DNA from: Pelomonas paludis
GTDB lineage: Bacteria; Pseudomonadota; Gammaproteobacteria; Burkholderiales; Burkholderiaceae_C
Direction: 5' to 3'
Length of the DNA stretch: 64,000 nt
NCBI RefSeq assembly: GCF_039872745.1
Contig: NZ_JBDPZD010000001.1
Coordinates: 1,116,001-1,180,000, forward strand
Shown here in pieces: positions 40,620-49,064 of the stretch (its first letter is position 1; every line of letters starts with the position of its first letter). Both the position numbers and the translations under genes were made by a program. The notes under the pieces are model-generated. The model was given only the letters and a program-made list of their open reading frames with translations, had not been told where the DNA came from and searched no databases.

Positions 40620-41551
40620 AGCGGGATGCCCAGCAGGATGTTGAAGGGGAAGGTCAGCCCCAGCGACATGCCGAAGTAGAGCGAGGGGTTGGCCTCGGGG
40701 ATGGCCACGCGCACGACGGCAGGCACGGCGATGTAGGACGCGCTGGCGGCCAGCACCATCAGCAGCGTGGCATTGCCGGCCGAGAGGCCGCACAGCACAG
40801 CCAGCCCCAGGGCCACGCTGGCGTGCACCAGCGGCGCACCCAAGGCATAGCCCAGCAGCCAGGGCGAACGGCCACGCAGGCTGCCCAGGTTGCGCGCGGC
40901 CAGCAGGCCCATGTCGAGCAGGAAGAAGGCCAGCATGCCCTTGAACAAATCGCCCGAGAAGGGCTGCATGGCCTGCTTGCCTGCGTCGCCAGTGATCAGG
41001 CCCACGGCCATGGCGCCCAGCAGCAGCAACTGCGCGCCGTCGGTGAAGGACTCGTGCAGCACTTTGCGCAGGCCCGGGAGCTCGGCCGCAGCGGTGCTGC
41101 CTTCTTTGCGGCGTGCCAGGTTGGCCAGCAGCACGGCCATCACGATGGCGGGTGATTCCATCAGCGCCATGGCCGCCGCCATGTGGCCACCAAAAGCGAT
41201 GGCGTGGCTCTCCAGGTACTGCGTGGCGGTGATGAAGGTGACCGCGCTGACCGAGCCATAGGTGGCCGCCACGGCGGCGGCGTCAAAGCGTGAGAGCAAG
41301 CGCCGCAGCACCAGATAGCCCACGGCCGGCACCAGCACGGCCAGCAGCAGCGCCAGCCCCAGGCTCACCGCAATCTCGGTCGTGAGGCCCGACTTGGCGA
41401 GCGCAAAGCCGCCCTTCAGGCCCAGGGCCATCAGCAGGTAGAGCGAGAGGAAGCGCGCGATCTGCGGCGGGATCTCCAGGTTGGAACGAACCGCCCCGGC
41501 CAGCAGGCCGAAGACGAAGAAGAGGATGGCGGGGTCGAGGAAGTTCTGCAT
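40589..41551 (-). CDS. SbtA-type sodium-dependent bicarbonate transporter family permease
   Basis: This 320-residue membrane protein (start ATG 41551) has about ten helices in two inverted halves. The opening FLDPAILFFVFGLLAGAVRS and LEIPPQIARFLSLYLLMALG, and the second half FKGMLAFFLLDMGLLAARNL, match the SbtA family (formerly DUF897). In cyanobacteria SbtA takes up bicarbonate with sodium for carbon concentration; function in betaproteobacteria is less clear. No SbtB (PII-like) gene is adjacent. It is divergent from a LysR regulator, 75 bases apart, with a palindrome in between. Confidence 0.88.
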   Translation of the reverse strand: MQNFLDPAILFFVFGLLAGAVRSNLEIPPQIARFLSLYLLMALGLKGGFALAKSGLTTEIAVSLGLALLLAVLVPAVGYLVLRRLLSRFDAAAVAATYGSVSAVTFITATQYLESHAIAFGGHMAAAMALMESPAIVMAVLLANLARRKEGSTAAAELPGLRKVLHESFTDGAQLLLLGAMAVGLITGDAGKQAMQPFSGDLFKGMLAFFLLDMGLLAARNLGSLRGRSPWLLGYALGAPLVHASVALGLAVLCGLSAGNATLLMVLAASASYIAVPAVVRVAIPEANPSLYFGMSLGLTFPFNILLGIPLYSQMAQRLL

Positions 41552-41584
41552 GGCGGGGCGCGATGCTCGGGCCATGGCCGTATG

Positions 41585-41603
41585 AGAACAAGTGATATGT
41601 TCT
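41585..41603. promoter_or_regulatory. Palindromic operator candidate between sbtA-like and lysR genes
   Basis: AGAACA (41585-41590) and TGTTCT (41598-41603) are perfect inverted repeats around a 7-base centre, extended by one more near-match on each side. The 75-base divergent intergenic region is relatively AT-rich and this is its only clear dyad. A LysR-type regulator normally binds such a site next to its own start. Confidence 0.65.
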
Positions 41604-41626
41604 GATCAAACTGATTGGTAACCTCG

Positions 41627-42571
41627 ATGAAACCAAGATTCCCCCCCGGCCTGGAGCGCGCGCCGCGTGCGAGCCTGGTGCAGCTGCGCAGCCTGGAAGC
41701 GGTGGTGCGCCTGGGCAGCGTGAGCCGCGCGGCCGAGGCCCTGCACCTGGCGCAGCCCACGGTGTCTACACAGCTGCGCGAGCTGTCCGGCAGCCTGGGC
41801 CTGACCCTGCTGGAACCCCACGGCCGCGGCCTCGTGCCCACCGCCGTGGGCGAGCGCTTGGCCGAATGCGCGCGCGCCATGGGTGCCTGCTGGCAAGCCT
41901 TTGAGGACGACGCCGCTGCGCTGCAAGGCTTGCGCCAGGGGCGCCTGCGCATTGCGGCGGTGACGACGACCGAGTACTTCCTGCCCGACCTGCTCGGCCC
42001 CTTTGCGCGCCGCTACCCGGGCATCCAGATCGAGCTGGCCGTCGAGAACCGCGATGCCGTCGTGGCCCGGCTGAGGCGCGGCGACGACGAGCTGGCCGCC
42101 ATGATGAGACCGCCGTCCGACCTGCCGCTGGCGCGCTGGCCCTTCCTGGAGAACCCGCTGGTGCTGATCGCCTCCAGCGACCACCCGCTGGCCCAGCGCA
42201 AACGCCTGCGCCTGGCCGACCTGCTGGACCAGCCCGTGCTGGTGCGCGAGGCTGGCTCGGGCACCCGCGCCGTGCTGGACGAGGTGCTGGCCGAGCAAGG
42301 CCTGCACTGGCCGCCACGCATGGCCCTGGGCAGCAACGAGGCCGTCAAACACGCCGTGCGCGCCGGCCTGGGGCTGGCCCTGCTGTCACGCCACACGCTG
42401 GCGGCAGACCCGGCCACTGAGGGCCTGGCCGTGCTGCCGGTGGCCGGCTTCCCGCTCAAGCGGCAATGGGTGCTGGTGTGGCGGCAAGACCGCCCGCTGT
42501 CCCTGCCCGCGCGGACGCTGCTGGACGACTTGCGTCAGCGCCTCAAGGTGCGGGCCAAGGCGGTAGCGTGA
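41627..42571 (+). CDS. LysR-type transcriptional regulator, CmpR/CbbR-like
   Basis: This 314-residue regulator starts at ATG 41627. The N-terminal winged helix-turn-helix is complete (LVQLRSLEAVVRLGSVSRAA, LHLAQPTVSTQLRELSGSLG) and the periplasmic-binding-protein-like effector domain follows (LRIAAVTTTEYFLPDLLGPF, REAGSGTRAVLDEVL). The TVSTQLREL and EAGSGTR features resemble CbbR/CmpR, regulators of carbon fixation and bicarbonate uptake; the divergent SbtA-type gene supports that. The effector is unknown; NADPH, RuBP or 2-oxoglutarate serve relatives. Confidence 0.9.
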   Translation: MKPRFPPGLERAPRASLVQLRSLEAVVRLGSVSRAAEALHLAQPTVSTQLRELSGSLGLTLLEPHGRGLVPTAVGERLAECARAMGACWQAFEDDAAALQGLRQGRLRIAAVTTTEYFLPDLLGPFARRYPGIQIELAVENRDAVVARLRRGDDELAAMMRPPSDLPLARWPFLENPLVLIASSDHPLAQRKRLRLADLLDQPVLVREAGSGTRAVLDEVLAEQGLHWPPRMALGSNEAVKHAVRAGLGLALLSRHTLAADPATEGLAVLPVAGFPLKRQWVLVWRQDRPLSLPARTLLDDLRQRLKVRAKAVA

Positions 42572-42592
42572 TGCCTGCCTGCCCGGAGCCGA

Positions 42593-43867
42593 TTACTTCG
42601 AGAACCAGCCCGCCACGCGCTGCTTGATGCGCAGGAAGAAGCCAGCCCGCTCCACATCGGCCAGCGCCACCACCGGCACCTCGCCGAGTGCCTTGCCGTT
42701 GGCCGAGGCGACGAGCTTGCCAATCACCGCGCCCTTGGCAATGGGTGCCTCCAGGCCCGGGTTCAAGGTCAGCTCGGTCTTCACCGCCGCCGCCTGCCCC
42801 TTGGGCACCACCAGGGTCCACGCCTTGGCCACGCCGGCGGCCACCTCGGGCACCACGCCGTACAGCACCTTGGCGTTGGTCAGCGTCGCGCCAGCCTGGG
42901 CCGGCGTTGCCTCCTCAAAGTTGGCATAGCCCCAGTTGAAGAGCACGCGGGTCTGGTCCGCCCGGGCCTGCTTGCTGTTCGCGTTCATGATCACTGAGAT
43001 CAGCCGCATGCCATTGCGTTTGGACGAGGCCACCAGGCAGTAGCCCGCCTCGTCGGTGTGGCCCGTCTTCAGGCCGTCCACGGTCGGGTCCGTGTAGAGC
43101 AGCGCGTTGCGGTTGCCCTGCTTGATGTTGTTGTAGGTGAACTCGCGCTCGGCGTAGATCGGGTAGTACTCCGCGCTGTTGCGGATGATGGCTGCCGCCA
43201 GCACGCCCAGGTCGCGGGCCGAGGCCTTGTGGCCCGCGCCCGGCAGGCCGTCCGCGTTCTCGAAATGCGTCTTCGTCATGCCGAGCTTGGTGGCCTCGGC
43301 ATTCATCAGCGTGACAAAGCCCGCTTGCGAGCCCCCCATGTGTTCGGCCAGGGCCTTGGAGGCGTCATTGCCGCTGGCCACCACCACGCCGCGCAGCATG
43401 TCCATCAGCGAGGCCTGCGCGTTCAGCGGCACAAACATGCAGCTGTCGCCGTCCTTGCCGCCCCGGCACCAGGCGCTCTCGCTCATGGTCACCTGCTCGT
43501 CCGGCTTGAGCTTGCCGCTCTTGAGGCCCTGCTCGACCAGGTAGCTGGTCATCATCTTGGTCAGCGACGCCGGCGGCAGCGGCTCGTCCGGGTTGGACGA
43601 CGCCAGCACCTGCCCCGTCGCGTAGTCCATCAGCACCCAGGCCTTGTTCTCCAGCAGCGGGATCGACTGGCCGTTCGCATCCGTCGTCATCGCCTGCTCG
43701 GCCGGCGCATCCTTCTTGGCCTTGCGGGCTGCAGCGTGCGGTTTGGCCTTGGCCTTGGTGTGCGTGGCGGCGGTAGCGGCGCTGGCCGAGACGGCCAGGA
43801 TGGCGGCGGCGAGGAGGGTGGGGAGCAGGGCGGGGAACAGGGAGGAGGTGCGCGGTGTGCGGGTCAT
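42593..43867 (-). CDS. dacC: D-alanyl-D-alanine carboxypeptidase, PBP5/6 type
   Basis: This 424-residue penicillin-binding protein starts at ATG 43867, has a signal peptide (about residues 1-32, ending near SASAATAA), a Lys/Ala-rich linker, and the catalytic triad of S11 peptidases: PASLTKMM (SxxK), VASGNDASKA (SxN) and DGLKTGHTDEAG (KTG). The C-terminal PBP5 beta domain and an amphipathic anchor helix (RAGFFLRIKQRVAGWFSK) attach it to the outer face of the inner membrane. It trims the terminal D-Ala of pentapeptides. The linker is longer than in E. coli DacA. dacA is an equally fair symbol. Confidence 0.92.
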   Translation of the reverse strand: MTRTPRTSSLFPALLPTLLAAAILAVSASAATAATHTKAKAKPHAAARKAKKDAPAEQAMTTDANGQSIPLLENKAWVLMDYATGQVLASSNPDEPLPPASLTKMMTSYLVEQGLKSGKLKPDEQVTMSESAWCRGGKDGDSCMFVPLNAQASLMDMLRGVVVASGNDASKALAEHMGGSQAGFVTLMNAEATKLGMTKTHFENADGLPGAGHKASARDLGVLAAAIIRNSAEYYPIYAEREFTYNNIKQGNRNALLYTDPTVDGLKTGHTDEAGYCLVASSKRNGMRLISVIMNANSKQARADQTRVLFNWGYANFEEATPAQAGATLTNAKVLYGVVPEVAAGVAKAWTLVVPKGQAAAVKTELTLNPGLEAPIAKGAVIGKLVASANGKALGEVPVVALADVERAGFFLRIKQRVAGWFSK

Positions 43868-44012
43868 GGAAATGCTTGGGGAGGAAGCCTGAATAGGCGC
43901 GCGATCAAGTCGCAGAGCGACGGGGATCAGCAGGGGTTGGCTCGAACGATGGAGCGAATTGTCGCGGCTCGCCACCCATGGTGCCGTGTGCCACCCGGGC
44001 CTTGAAACGAAA

Positions 44013-45524
44013 CTAGGTGCGCGGGAATCTCGGCAATGCTGCCGCCACCTCACGGAACGCCGTGAGTGCTGCTTCCAGGTGCTCGATGATTTCCAGCTGC
44101 AACACGTCTGGCGGCGGTAGGTCGTCCAGGTTGTCCAGGCTGGCGTCCTTCAGCCAGAACACGTCCAGGCTCGCCTTGTCGCGGGTGACCAGCTCGTCAT
44201 AGGCGTAGAACTTGAAGCACTCCGTCGCCACGCGCTCGTGCCGGTTCGCCGGGTTGTAGCAACGGATGAAGTCCTGCAGGTCGGGCAAGCGCAGCGGCCG
44301 GGTCTTGAGCGTGAAGTGCTGGTTGGTACGCAGGTCATAGAACCACACGCCCTTCGTATGCACGTGGCCATCCTTGGGCGCGTTGTCGAAGAACACCACA
44401 TTGGCCTTCACACCCTGCGCGTAGAAGATGCCCGTGGGCAGGCGCAGGATGGTGTGCACGTCGCAGGTCTCCAGCAGCTTGCGGCGGATCTTCTCGCCCG
44501 CGCCGCCCTCGAACAGCACGTTGTCGGGCAGCACCACCGCCGCGCGGCCCCGCACGTTAAGCATGCTCACGATGTGCTGCAAAAAGTTGAGCTGTTTGTT
44601 GGACGTGGTCTGCCAGAAGTCCTGGCGCTCATACAGCAGCGCATCACGGTCTTCCTCGCCCTCCTCGTTGGTGATGGTCATGCTGCTCTTCTTGCCGAAG
44701 GGCGGGTTGGCCAGCACCAGGTCCACGGCCATGCGCGGCTCGGCAATCAAGGCATCGGCGCGCTCCACCGAAGGCTCGCCCACCAGGTCGCCCACGCCAT
44801 GCAGCATCAGGTTCATCAGGCACATGCGGCGCGTGCCCGGGACGATCTCGTTGCCGTGAAAGGTTTCGTCGCGCAGGAAGTGCTGCTGCGGCCGCGTCAG
44901 CCTCGGCTTCTCGTAGCCCAGCCAGTCGCCATGCTCGCGCAGCCAGGGGCCGGTGCCCGTCAGCCACTCATTCGCTGCCAGGAAGAAGCCGCCCGTGCCG
45001 CAGGCCGGGTCGGCAATCGTCTGCCCCGGCTTCGGGCGCATGCAGGCCACCATCGCCTGGATCAGCGCGCGCGGCGTGAAGTACTGGCCGGCGCCGCTCT
45101 TGGTGTCCTCAGCGTTCTTCTGCAGCAGGCCTTCGTAGAGGTCGCCCTTCATGTCGGCATCCATGCCCACCCAGGACTGCTCGTCAATCATCTGCACCAG
45201 GCGCGAGAGCTTGGCCGGGTCCTGGATCTTGTTCTGCGCCTTGAAGAAGATCGCGCCCAGCATGCCTGGCTGGTCGCTCAGCTTGTGCAGGGTGGCGAGG
45301 TACTGATCCTCCAGCGGCCGACCGCTCAAGGGGCGCAGCGCGGCCCAGTCGTAGCCCTTGGGGATGCGCGTGTCGCGCTGATAGGGCGGCTGAGCGTACT
45401 CGTCCGCCATCTTTAGGAACAGCAGGTAGGTCAGCTGCTCCAGGTAGTCGCCATAGCCCACGCCGTCGTCACGCAGCGTGTGGCAGAAGTTCCAGACTTT
45501 CTGGATGAGGGTCGAGGTGTTCAT
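44013..45524 (-). CDS. hsdM: Type I restriction-modification system, modification subunit HsdM
   Basis: This 503-residue adenine-N6 methyltransferase starts at ATG 45524 (MNTSTLIQKVWNFCHTLRDD). The N-terminal HsdM_N helical region covers residues 1-130; the SAM motif is DPACGTGGFFLAANEW and the catalytic motif IV LANPPFGKKSS, typical for the N6-adenine gamma class. With HsdS it forms the methylase that protects host DNA. It is the last gene of the operon and starts 7 bases after the AlbA_2 gene. Confidence 0.96.
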   Translation of the reverse strand: MNTSTLIQKVWNFCHTLRDDGVGYGDYLEQLTYLLFLKMADEYAQPPYQRDTRIPKGYDWAALRPLSGRPLEDQYLATLHKLSDQPGMLGAIFFKAQNKIQDPAKLSRLVQMIDEQSWVGMDADMKGDLYEGLLQKNAEDTKSGAGQYFTPRALIQAMVACMRPKPGQTIADPACGTGGFFLAANEWLTGTGPWLREHGDWLGYEKPRLTRPQQHFLRDETFHGNEIVPGTRRMCLMNLMLHGVGDLVGEPSVERADALIAEPRMAVDLVLANPPFGKKSSMTITNEEGEEDRDALLYERQDFWQTTSNKQLNFLQHIVSMLNVRGRAAVVLPDNVLFEGGAGEKIRRKLLETCDVHTILRLPTGIFYAQGVKANVVFFDNAPKDGHVHTKGVWFYDLRTNQHFTLKTRPLRLPDLQDFIRCYNPANRHERVATECFKFYAYDELVTRDKASLDVFWLKDASLDNLDDLPPPDVLQLEIIEHLEAALTAFREVAAALPRFPRT

Positions 45525-45531
45525 GCGCGGC

Positions 45532-47535
45532 TCAGCCGTGCCTTTCATTGGTCAGATACGCCTGCCTAGGATCATTGGCGTTGGGCAGAGCGCGCAGCAG
45601 CCGGCCCTCCTGCACCAGCGGGTTCAGGATGCGCTTGCGCAGGTCGCTGCCCCCCTGGTCCCGTCGGTTCAGCAGGCTGGCCAGCACGCGCAGGCCCAGA
45701 TAACGCCCAGTGCACAGCGCTAGCACGGCTTGTCGCATCAACTCGGGGGGCACCCGCTTGCGGCTGCTGACAGGAAATGCCAGGTTGCGCAGGACATCCA
45801 GATCGGCTTCTTCGAGCTGGGTCAGGTCGGCGATCCACGCTGCCCCGGGTGCTGGTGCGGCCGGCTCCGGGGTTAAGCGCCCAAGCTCCGGGGTTAAGCG
45901 CCCAAGCTCCGGGGTTAAGCGCCCAAGCTCCGGGGTTAAGCGCCCAAGCTCCGGGGTTAAGGAGGCCGTCTCCGGGGATAACGAGCCATCGTTGGCTGCC
46001 TCGCCCGCAAGATCCACCAGATCGCGACGCGGGAAATGCTGGGACGACAGGAAATACACCATGCCTCGGCCGATGCCCTCGGCGCCCAGCAAGCCGTCCC
46101 GCACCAGTCGGCCCAGCATCTTCGTGATGTCGGCTGAGTGCTCAGTCGACAGCTCGCGCAGCCGCGAATGGTTGATCTGGCCCTCGGTGGCCGCCGTCAC
46201 CACCGCCAGACGCTCCAGCGGGCCGAGCGCCGTAAACCGTGATCCCAACTGGCCTTCGAGCAGGGCCACGGTGTCTGGCGGCAGCAGGCTGCTCATGCGC
46301 AGCTCCATCAGCGTCTGTTCCGGCGCCGCCACCTGCTGCAGCACCGGGCGCCGCCAATGCTGGCCTGCCCAGTTTCGGTAGATCTTCGGGATACCCGAGC
46401 CGGCATGGTCTCCATAGCCCACCAGCTGGAACATCGTCTGTAGCCTGCGGTTGCGGCAATCGCTGTTGCCGCCCATCACAGCCAACTCGGGCGGAACACG
46501 CATCAAGCCCGGGTTGCGAAAGCCGAACATGTCCGGGCGCTTGACCACCAGCACCGACACCCGGCCCGAGAAGTCGGCATGGATCAGGGTGTTGACCAGG
46601 GCCTCACGTACGGCCTCGTGAACCGGTGTGTCCTCGATGCGCTGCCCCTCCTGCAACTGGAACGGCACCTTCAGATCGGCCGTCAGCTTTTGGTAGACGC
46701 GACGAAAGAAGTCATACAGGTTGCCGGACCAGCTGCCGTCTGGCACCAGCCGGTCGATCCAGCGCTTCTCGGTCTTGGCTTCGGGGCGCTCCTGGTAGTC
46801 CACCATGTAATGCGGCAAGGCATCACGAATCACCTCGGCACGGCCAAACATCAACAAACCCGCCAGGCGCAGCCCAGAGGTGCCCGCCTCGCGGTTGCGG
46901 CCGAACGCGCCGATGCGCTCCAGGAACTCAGGCACGGCCAGGTCCGTCCATGGGTGGTTGGGCTTCACCGCCGCGAAGCGGTTGCGGTAGGCCTGCACCG
47001 TGTCCAGGTCCAGGTCCGCAACATCAAAACCCTGCAGCACTCGCTCGTCGCGCGAATCCTCCACCCGCTCCGCCAGCATCCGGCGCACGGTCTCGTCGTC
47101 TGCCGCGTAGTCGCCCTCGTGGCGCCTCAGATAGGTGCTGCCGAACGGGTTGGCCCCTAGGTGGACCGGGCGCAGCTGGCGCGCAGCACGCGGAACTCTT
47201 ACCCGCAGCACCACCTGCCCGTCGAGCATCACCGGCTGCACATCCGCCTCGGAAAGCAGGTTGGCGCTGATCTGCTTGCGGTTGTGCAGGTTGTCCCACA
47301 GCGCCTTGCGCACTCGCTCCAGCCCCGGCAGGCCCAGCACCTTGAACTGGCCCGGCGGCTTCTCCTGCACGCCCAGCAGGATGACCCCGCCCTCTCCGTT
47401 GGCCATGGCGCTGTAGGTCTTCCAGAGGTCGTCGGGCAGTTCGCCCCGGCCATCGCGTCCTTGGGCGGCCTTGCATTCCAGCTCGCAGGCCTCGGACAGC
47501 GTGGCCAGGTCCAGCTTCTCCAGGTCCAGACTCAT
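45532..47535 (-). CDS. AlbA_2/Schlafen-like ATP-binding protein within the type I RM operon
   Basis: This 667-residue protein begins with an AlbA_2 (Schlafen) domain: ELECKAAQGRDGRGELPDDL, KTYSAMANGEGGVILLGVQE and a segment ending VLRVRVPRAARQLRPVHLG. A HATPase_c_4-like region follows (VREALVNTLIHADFSGRVSV, RNPGLMRVP, NRRLQTMFQLVGYGDHAGSG), as in many predicted transcriptional regulators. Winged-helix-like regions come next, then five LTPELGR repeats (residues ~525-560), then a helical end. It overlaps hsdS by 4 bases and precedes hsdM by 7. Such genes recur between type I RM genes but their role, regulation or added defence, is not known. Confidence 0.88.
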   Translation of the reverse strand: MSLDLEKLDLATLSEACELECKAAQGRDGRGELPDDLWKTYSAMANGEGGVILLGVQEKPPGQFKVLGLPGLERVRKALWDNLHNRKQISANLLSEADVQPVMLDGQVVLRVRVPRAARQLRPVHLGANPFGSTYLRRHEGDYAADDETVRRMLAERVEDSRDERVLQGFDVADLDLDTVQAYRNRFAAVKPNHPWTDLAVPEFLERIGAFGRNREAGTSGLRLAGLLMFGRAEVIRDALPHYMVDYQERPEAKTEKRWIDRLVPDGSWSGNLYDFFRRVYQKLTADLKVPFQLQEGQRIEDTPVHEAVREALVNTLIHADFSGRVSVLVVKRPDMFGFRNPGLMRVPPELAVMGGNSDCRNRRLQTMFQLVGYGDHAGSGIPKIYRNWAGQHWRRPVLQQVAAPEQTLMELRMSSLLPPDTVALLEGQLGSRFTALGPLERLAVVTAATEGQINHSRLRELSTEHSADITKMLGRLVRDGLLGAEGIGRGMVYFLSSQHFPRRDLVDLAGEAANDGSLSPETASLTPELGRLTPELGRLTPELGRLTPELGRLTPEPAAPAPGAAWIADLTQLEEADLDVLRNLAFPVSSRKRVPPELMRQAVLALCTGRYLGLRVLASLLNRRDQGGSDLRKRILNPLVQEGRLLRALPNANDPRQAYLTNERHG
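45864..45960. repeat. 21-bp in-frame tandem repeat, about 4.6 copies
   Basis: Four identical 21-base units start at 45864, 45885, 45906 and 45927; a fifth partial copy covers 45948-45960. The unit contains CCGGGGTTAAGCGCCC and encodes seven residues read as LTPELGR on the minus strand. Perfect identity and a length divisible by three point to recent slippage that can lengthen or shorten the protein without a frameshift. Confidence 0.95.
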
Positions 47536-49064
47536 GCGGGCACCCTCTTTGAACGGCTGTGTTTTTTTGGCGCCGGCTGGGCGGCCGCCCGCTCGGCGCG
47601 GATGCGCGCCAGCAGCTCGGCGGCGGGCTCGTCGGCCGGGTCTTGCGGGACGAGCTGGCCGGCGAAGGCGGCGCGGAGGAGGTTTTGGCGTTGGGCGGTG
47701 GATTGGGCCTGCGCAGCCTCCAGTGCGGTGAGGAGTTCGCCCGAAGCCAACAACTGCTGCTCAAGCAACAAGGCCACTGCAGACTGCTCGGCCGGCGGAG
47801 GAATCGGCACTGGCGTTCGCCGCACGTCCTGTTGATTGATGCTGGCTTGGTTGACTGCCCATTTCGCTTCAGCCGTCAGCCTTGCCCGACCGATTGCTGA
47901 GCCCAGATAAAGCGAGACAAATCCGCCTTCGACCGCTGCGGCAAGACGCAGCCGCATCATGTTCGATTCGAAGACTACGCCGGCCAGTTCTTTCGGTACC
48001 CACATCGACTTGCCCAGGTGCGTCATGCTGTTGACGCGGTTGATCACCAAGTCGCCAGCCATCAATCCGTAGGTGCCGACTTCATCAGCATTCGCGGTCA
48101 CTTGTCGCAGTTCGTCACGCGGGCGATGCCAGCCGATTTGGTAATCGTCGATGCGCAGGATGGGCACACCTGCGGCATAGCGCTCCTTGGGTAGATAGAG
48201 GCCGTTCTGAGGTCCATCGACGATCAGGGCATCCAGCGAGGCCCAGGTCCACGACTCGGGCAAAGCCGGCAAGTCCGCAACGTCTGGCTGTACCGGCTCG
48301 GGGTAAGCCGACTGCCACCCCTTAGTCGGCGGCTTGCCCTGCGCCTCGAACTTGGCGAGCTGTTGGGCCTCCCAGCGAGCGCGGCGCTCGCGCAGGATGC
48401 GGGCGAGCAGGTCGGCGCCGGTTTCCTCGGGGGCGGGGTTGGCCTCGCGCCAGGCGGCGGTGAGCGAGCCTTCGACGGCGGCCTTGAGCAGGGACTGGCG
48501 ATAGTGCTGGAGCTTCTGCTGCGCCGCCTTCAACTCCGCCACGCTGGCATCGAGGTCGGACAGCAGTTCCTCGAGCTTCTCGACGATGCGGGTTTGCTCG
48601 GTAGCGGGCGGCAGAGGCACTAGCTGACTCAGCACATCGGCGTCACGCACGGCTGGATAGCTGACTCCACGTTGCAGTGGCAGCACCTGTTGCAGGAAGT
48701 CGTGGCTGCGCAGTAGTTGCAGTAGCAGAGATCCGTCAACGCCCTCGGCTGGCCGAAGGACACAAAACCCGGTCGAGGCGACGGGATTCGAGACCTCGGG
48801 AACACGAGCGATGGCACGCAACCCAGGCCGAACTGTCGAGAACAACACATCTCCGGCCCGGACGGCCTGCCGCGCTCGGCTCGGGGTGTCCCGTCCCATC
48901 AAGACCTTGGGCGCGACGACAACACCCGCCTCGTTGTCGATGGCGCTGATGTCGCAATAGGTGAACTCGACGTCCGGCGCATCGGCGGGATTCATGCTGG
49001 ACACGGGCAACACGCAATCCGCAAGGGCAACTGTCGCCCACCCGGCAGGCAACGTCCGCTTCAC
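47532..49064 (-). CDS. hsdS: Type I restriction-modification system, specificity subunit HsdS
   Basis: This 510-residue protein has two target-recognition domains (about residues 1-150 and 255-410) each followed by a long helical spacer. The spacers repeat the theme PPATEQTRIVEKLEELL / PPPAEQSAVALLLEQQLL and RQSLLKAAVEGSL / RQNLLRAAFAGQL, the conserved central and distal repeats of HsdS. The two TRDs are clearly less GC-rich than the spacers and the flanking genes, as expected from domain exchange. It sets the bipartite recognition sequence of the enzyme. The target cannot be predicted from sequence. It overlaps hsdR and the AlbA_2 gene by 4 bases each. Confidence 0.95.
   Translation of the reverse strand: MKRTLPAGWATVALADCVLPVSSMNPADAPDVEFTYCDISAIDNEAGVVVAPKVLMGRDTPSRARQAVRAGDVLFSTVRPGLRAIARVPEVSNPVASTGFCVLRPAEGVDGSLLLQLLRSHDFLQQVLPLQRGVSYPAVRDADVLSQLVPLPPATEQTRIVEKLEELLSDLDASVAELKAAQQKLQHYRQSLLKAAVEGSLTAAWREANPAPEETGADLLARILRERRARWEAQQLAKFEAQGKPPTKGWQSAYPEPVQPDVADLPALPESWTWASLDALIVDGPQNGLYLPKERYAAGVPILRIDDYQIGWHRPRDELRQVTANADEVGTYGLMAGDLVINRVNSMTHLGKSMWVPKELAGVVFESNMMRLRLAAAVEGGFVSLYLGSAIGRARLTAEAKWAVNQASINQQDVRRTPVPIPPPAEQSAVALLLEQQLLASGELLTALEAAQAQSTAQRQNLLRAAFAGQLVPQDPADEPAAELLARIRAERAAAQPAPKKHSRSKRVPA

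Noticed and set aside
45864..45960. Possible CRISPR array
   Set aside because: The 21-base units are contiguous with no spacers and in frame with a protein; a tandem repeat.
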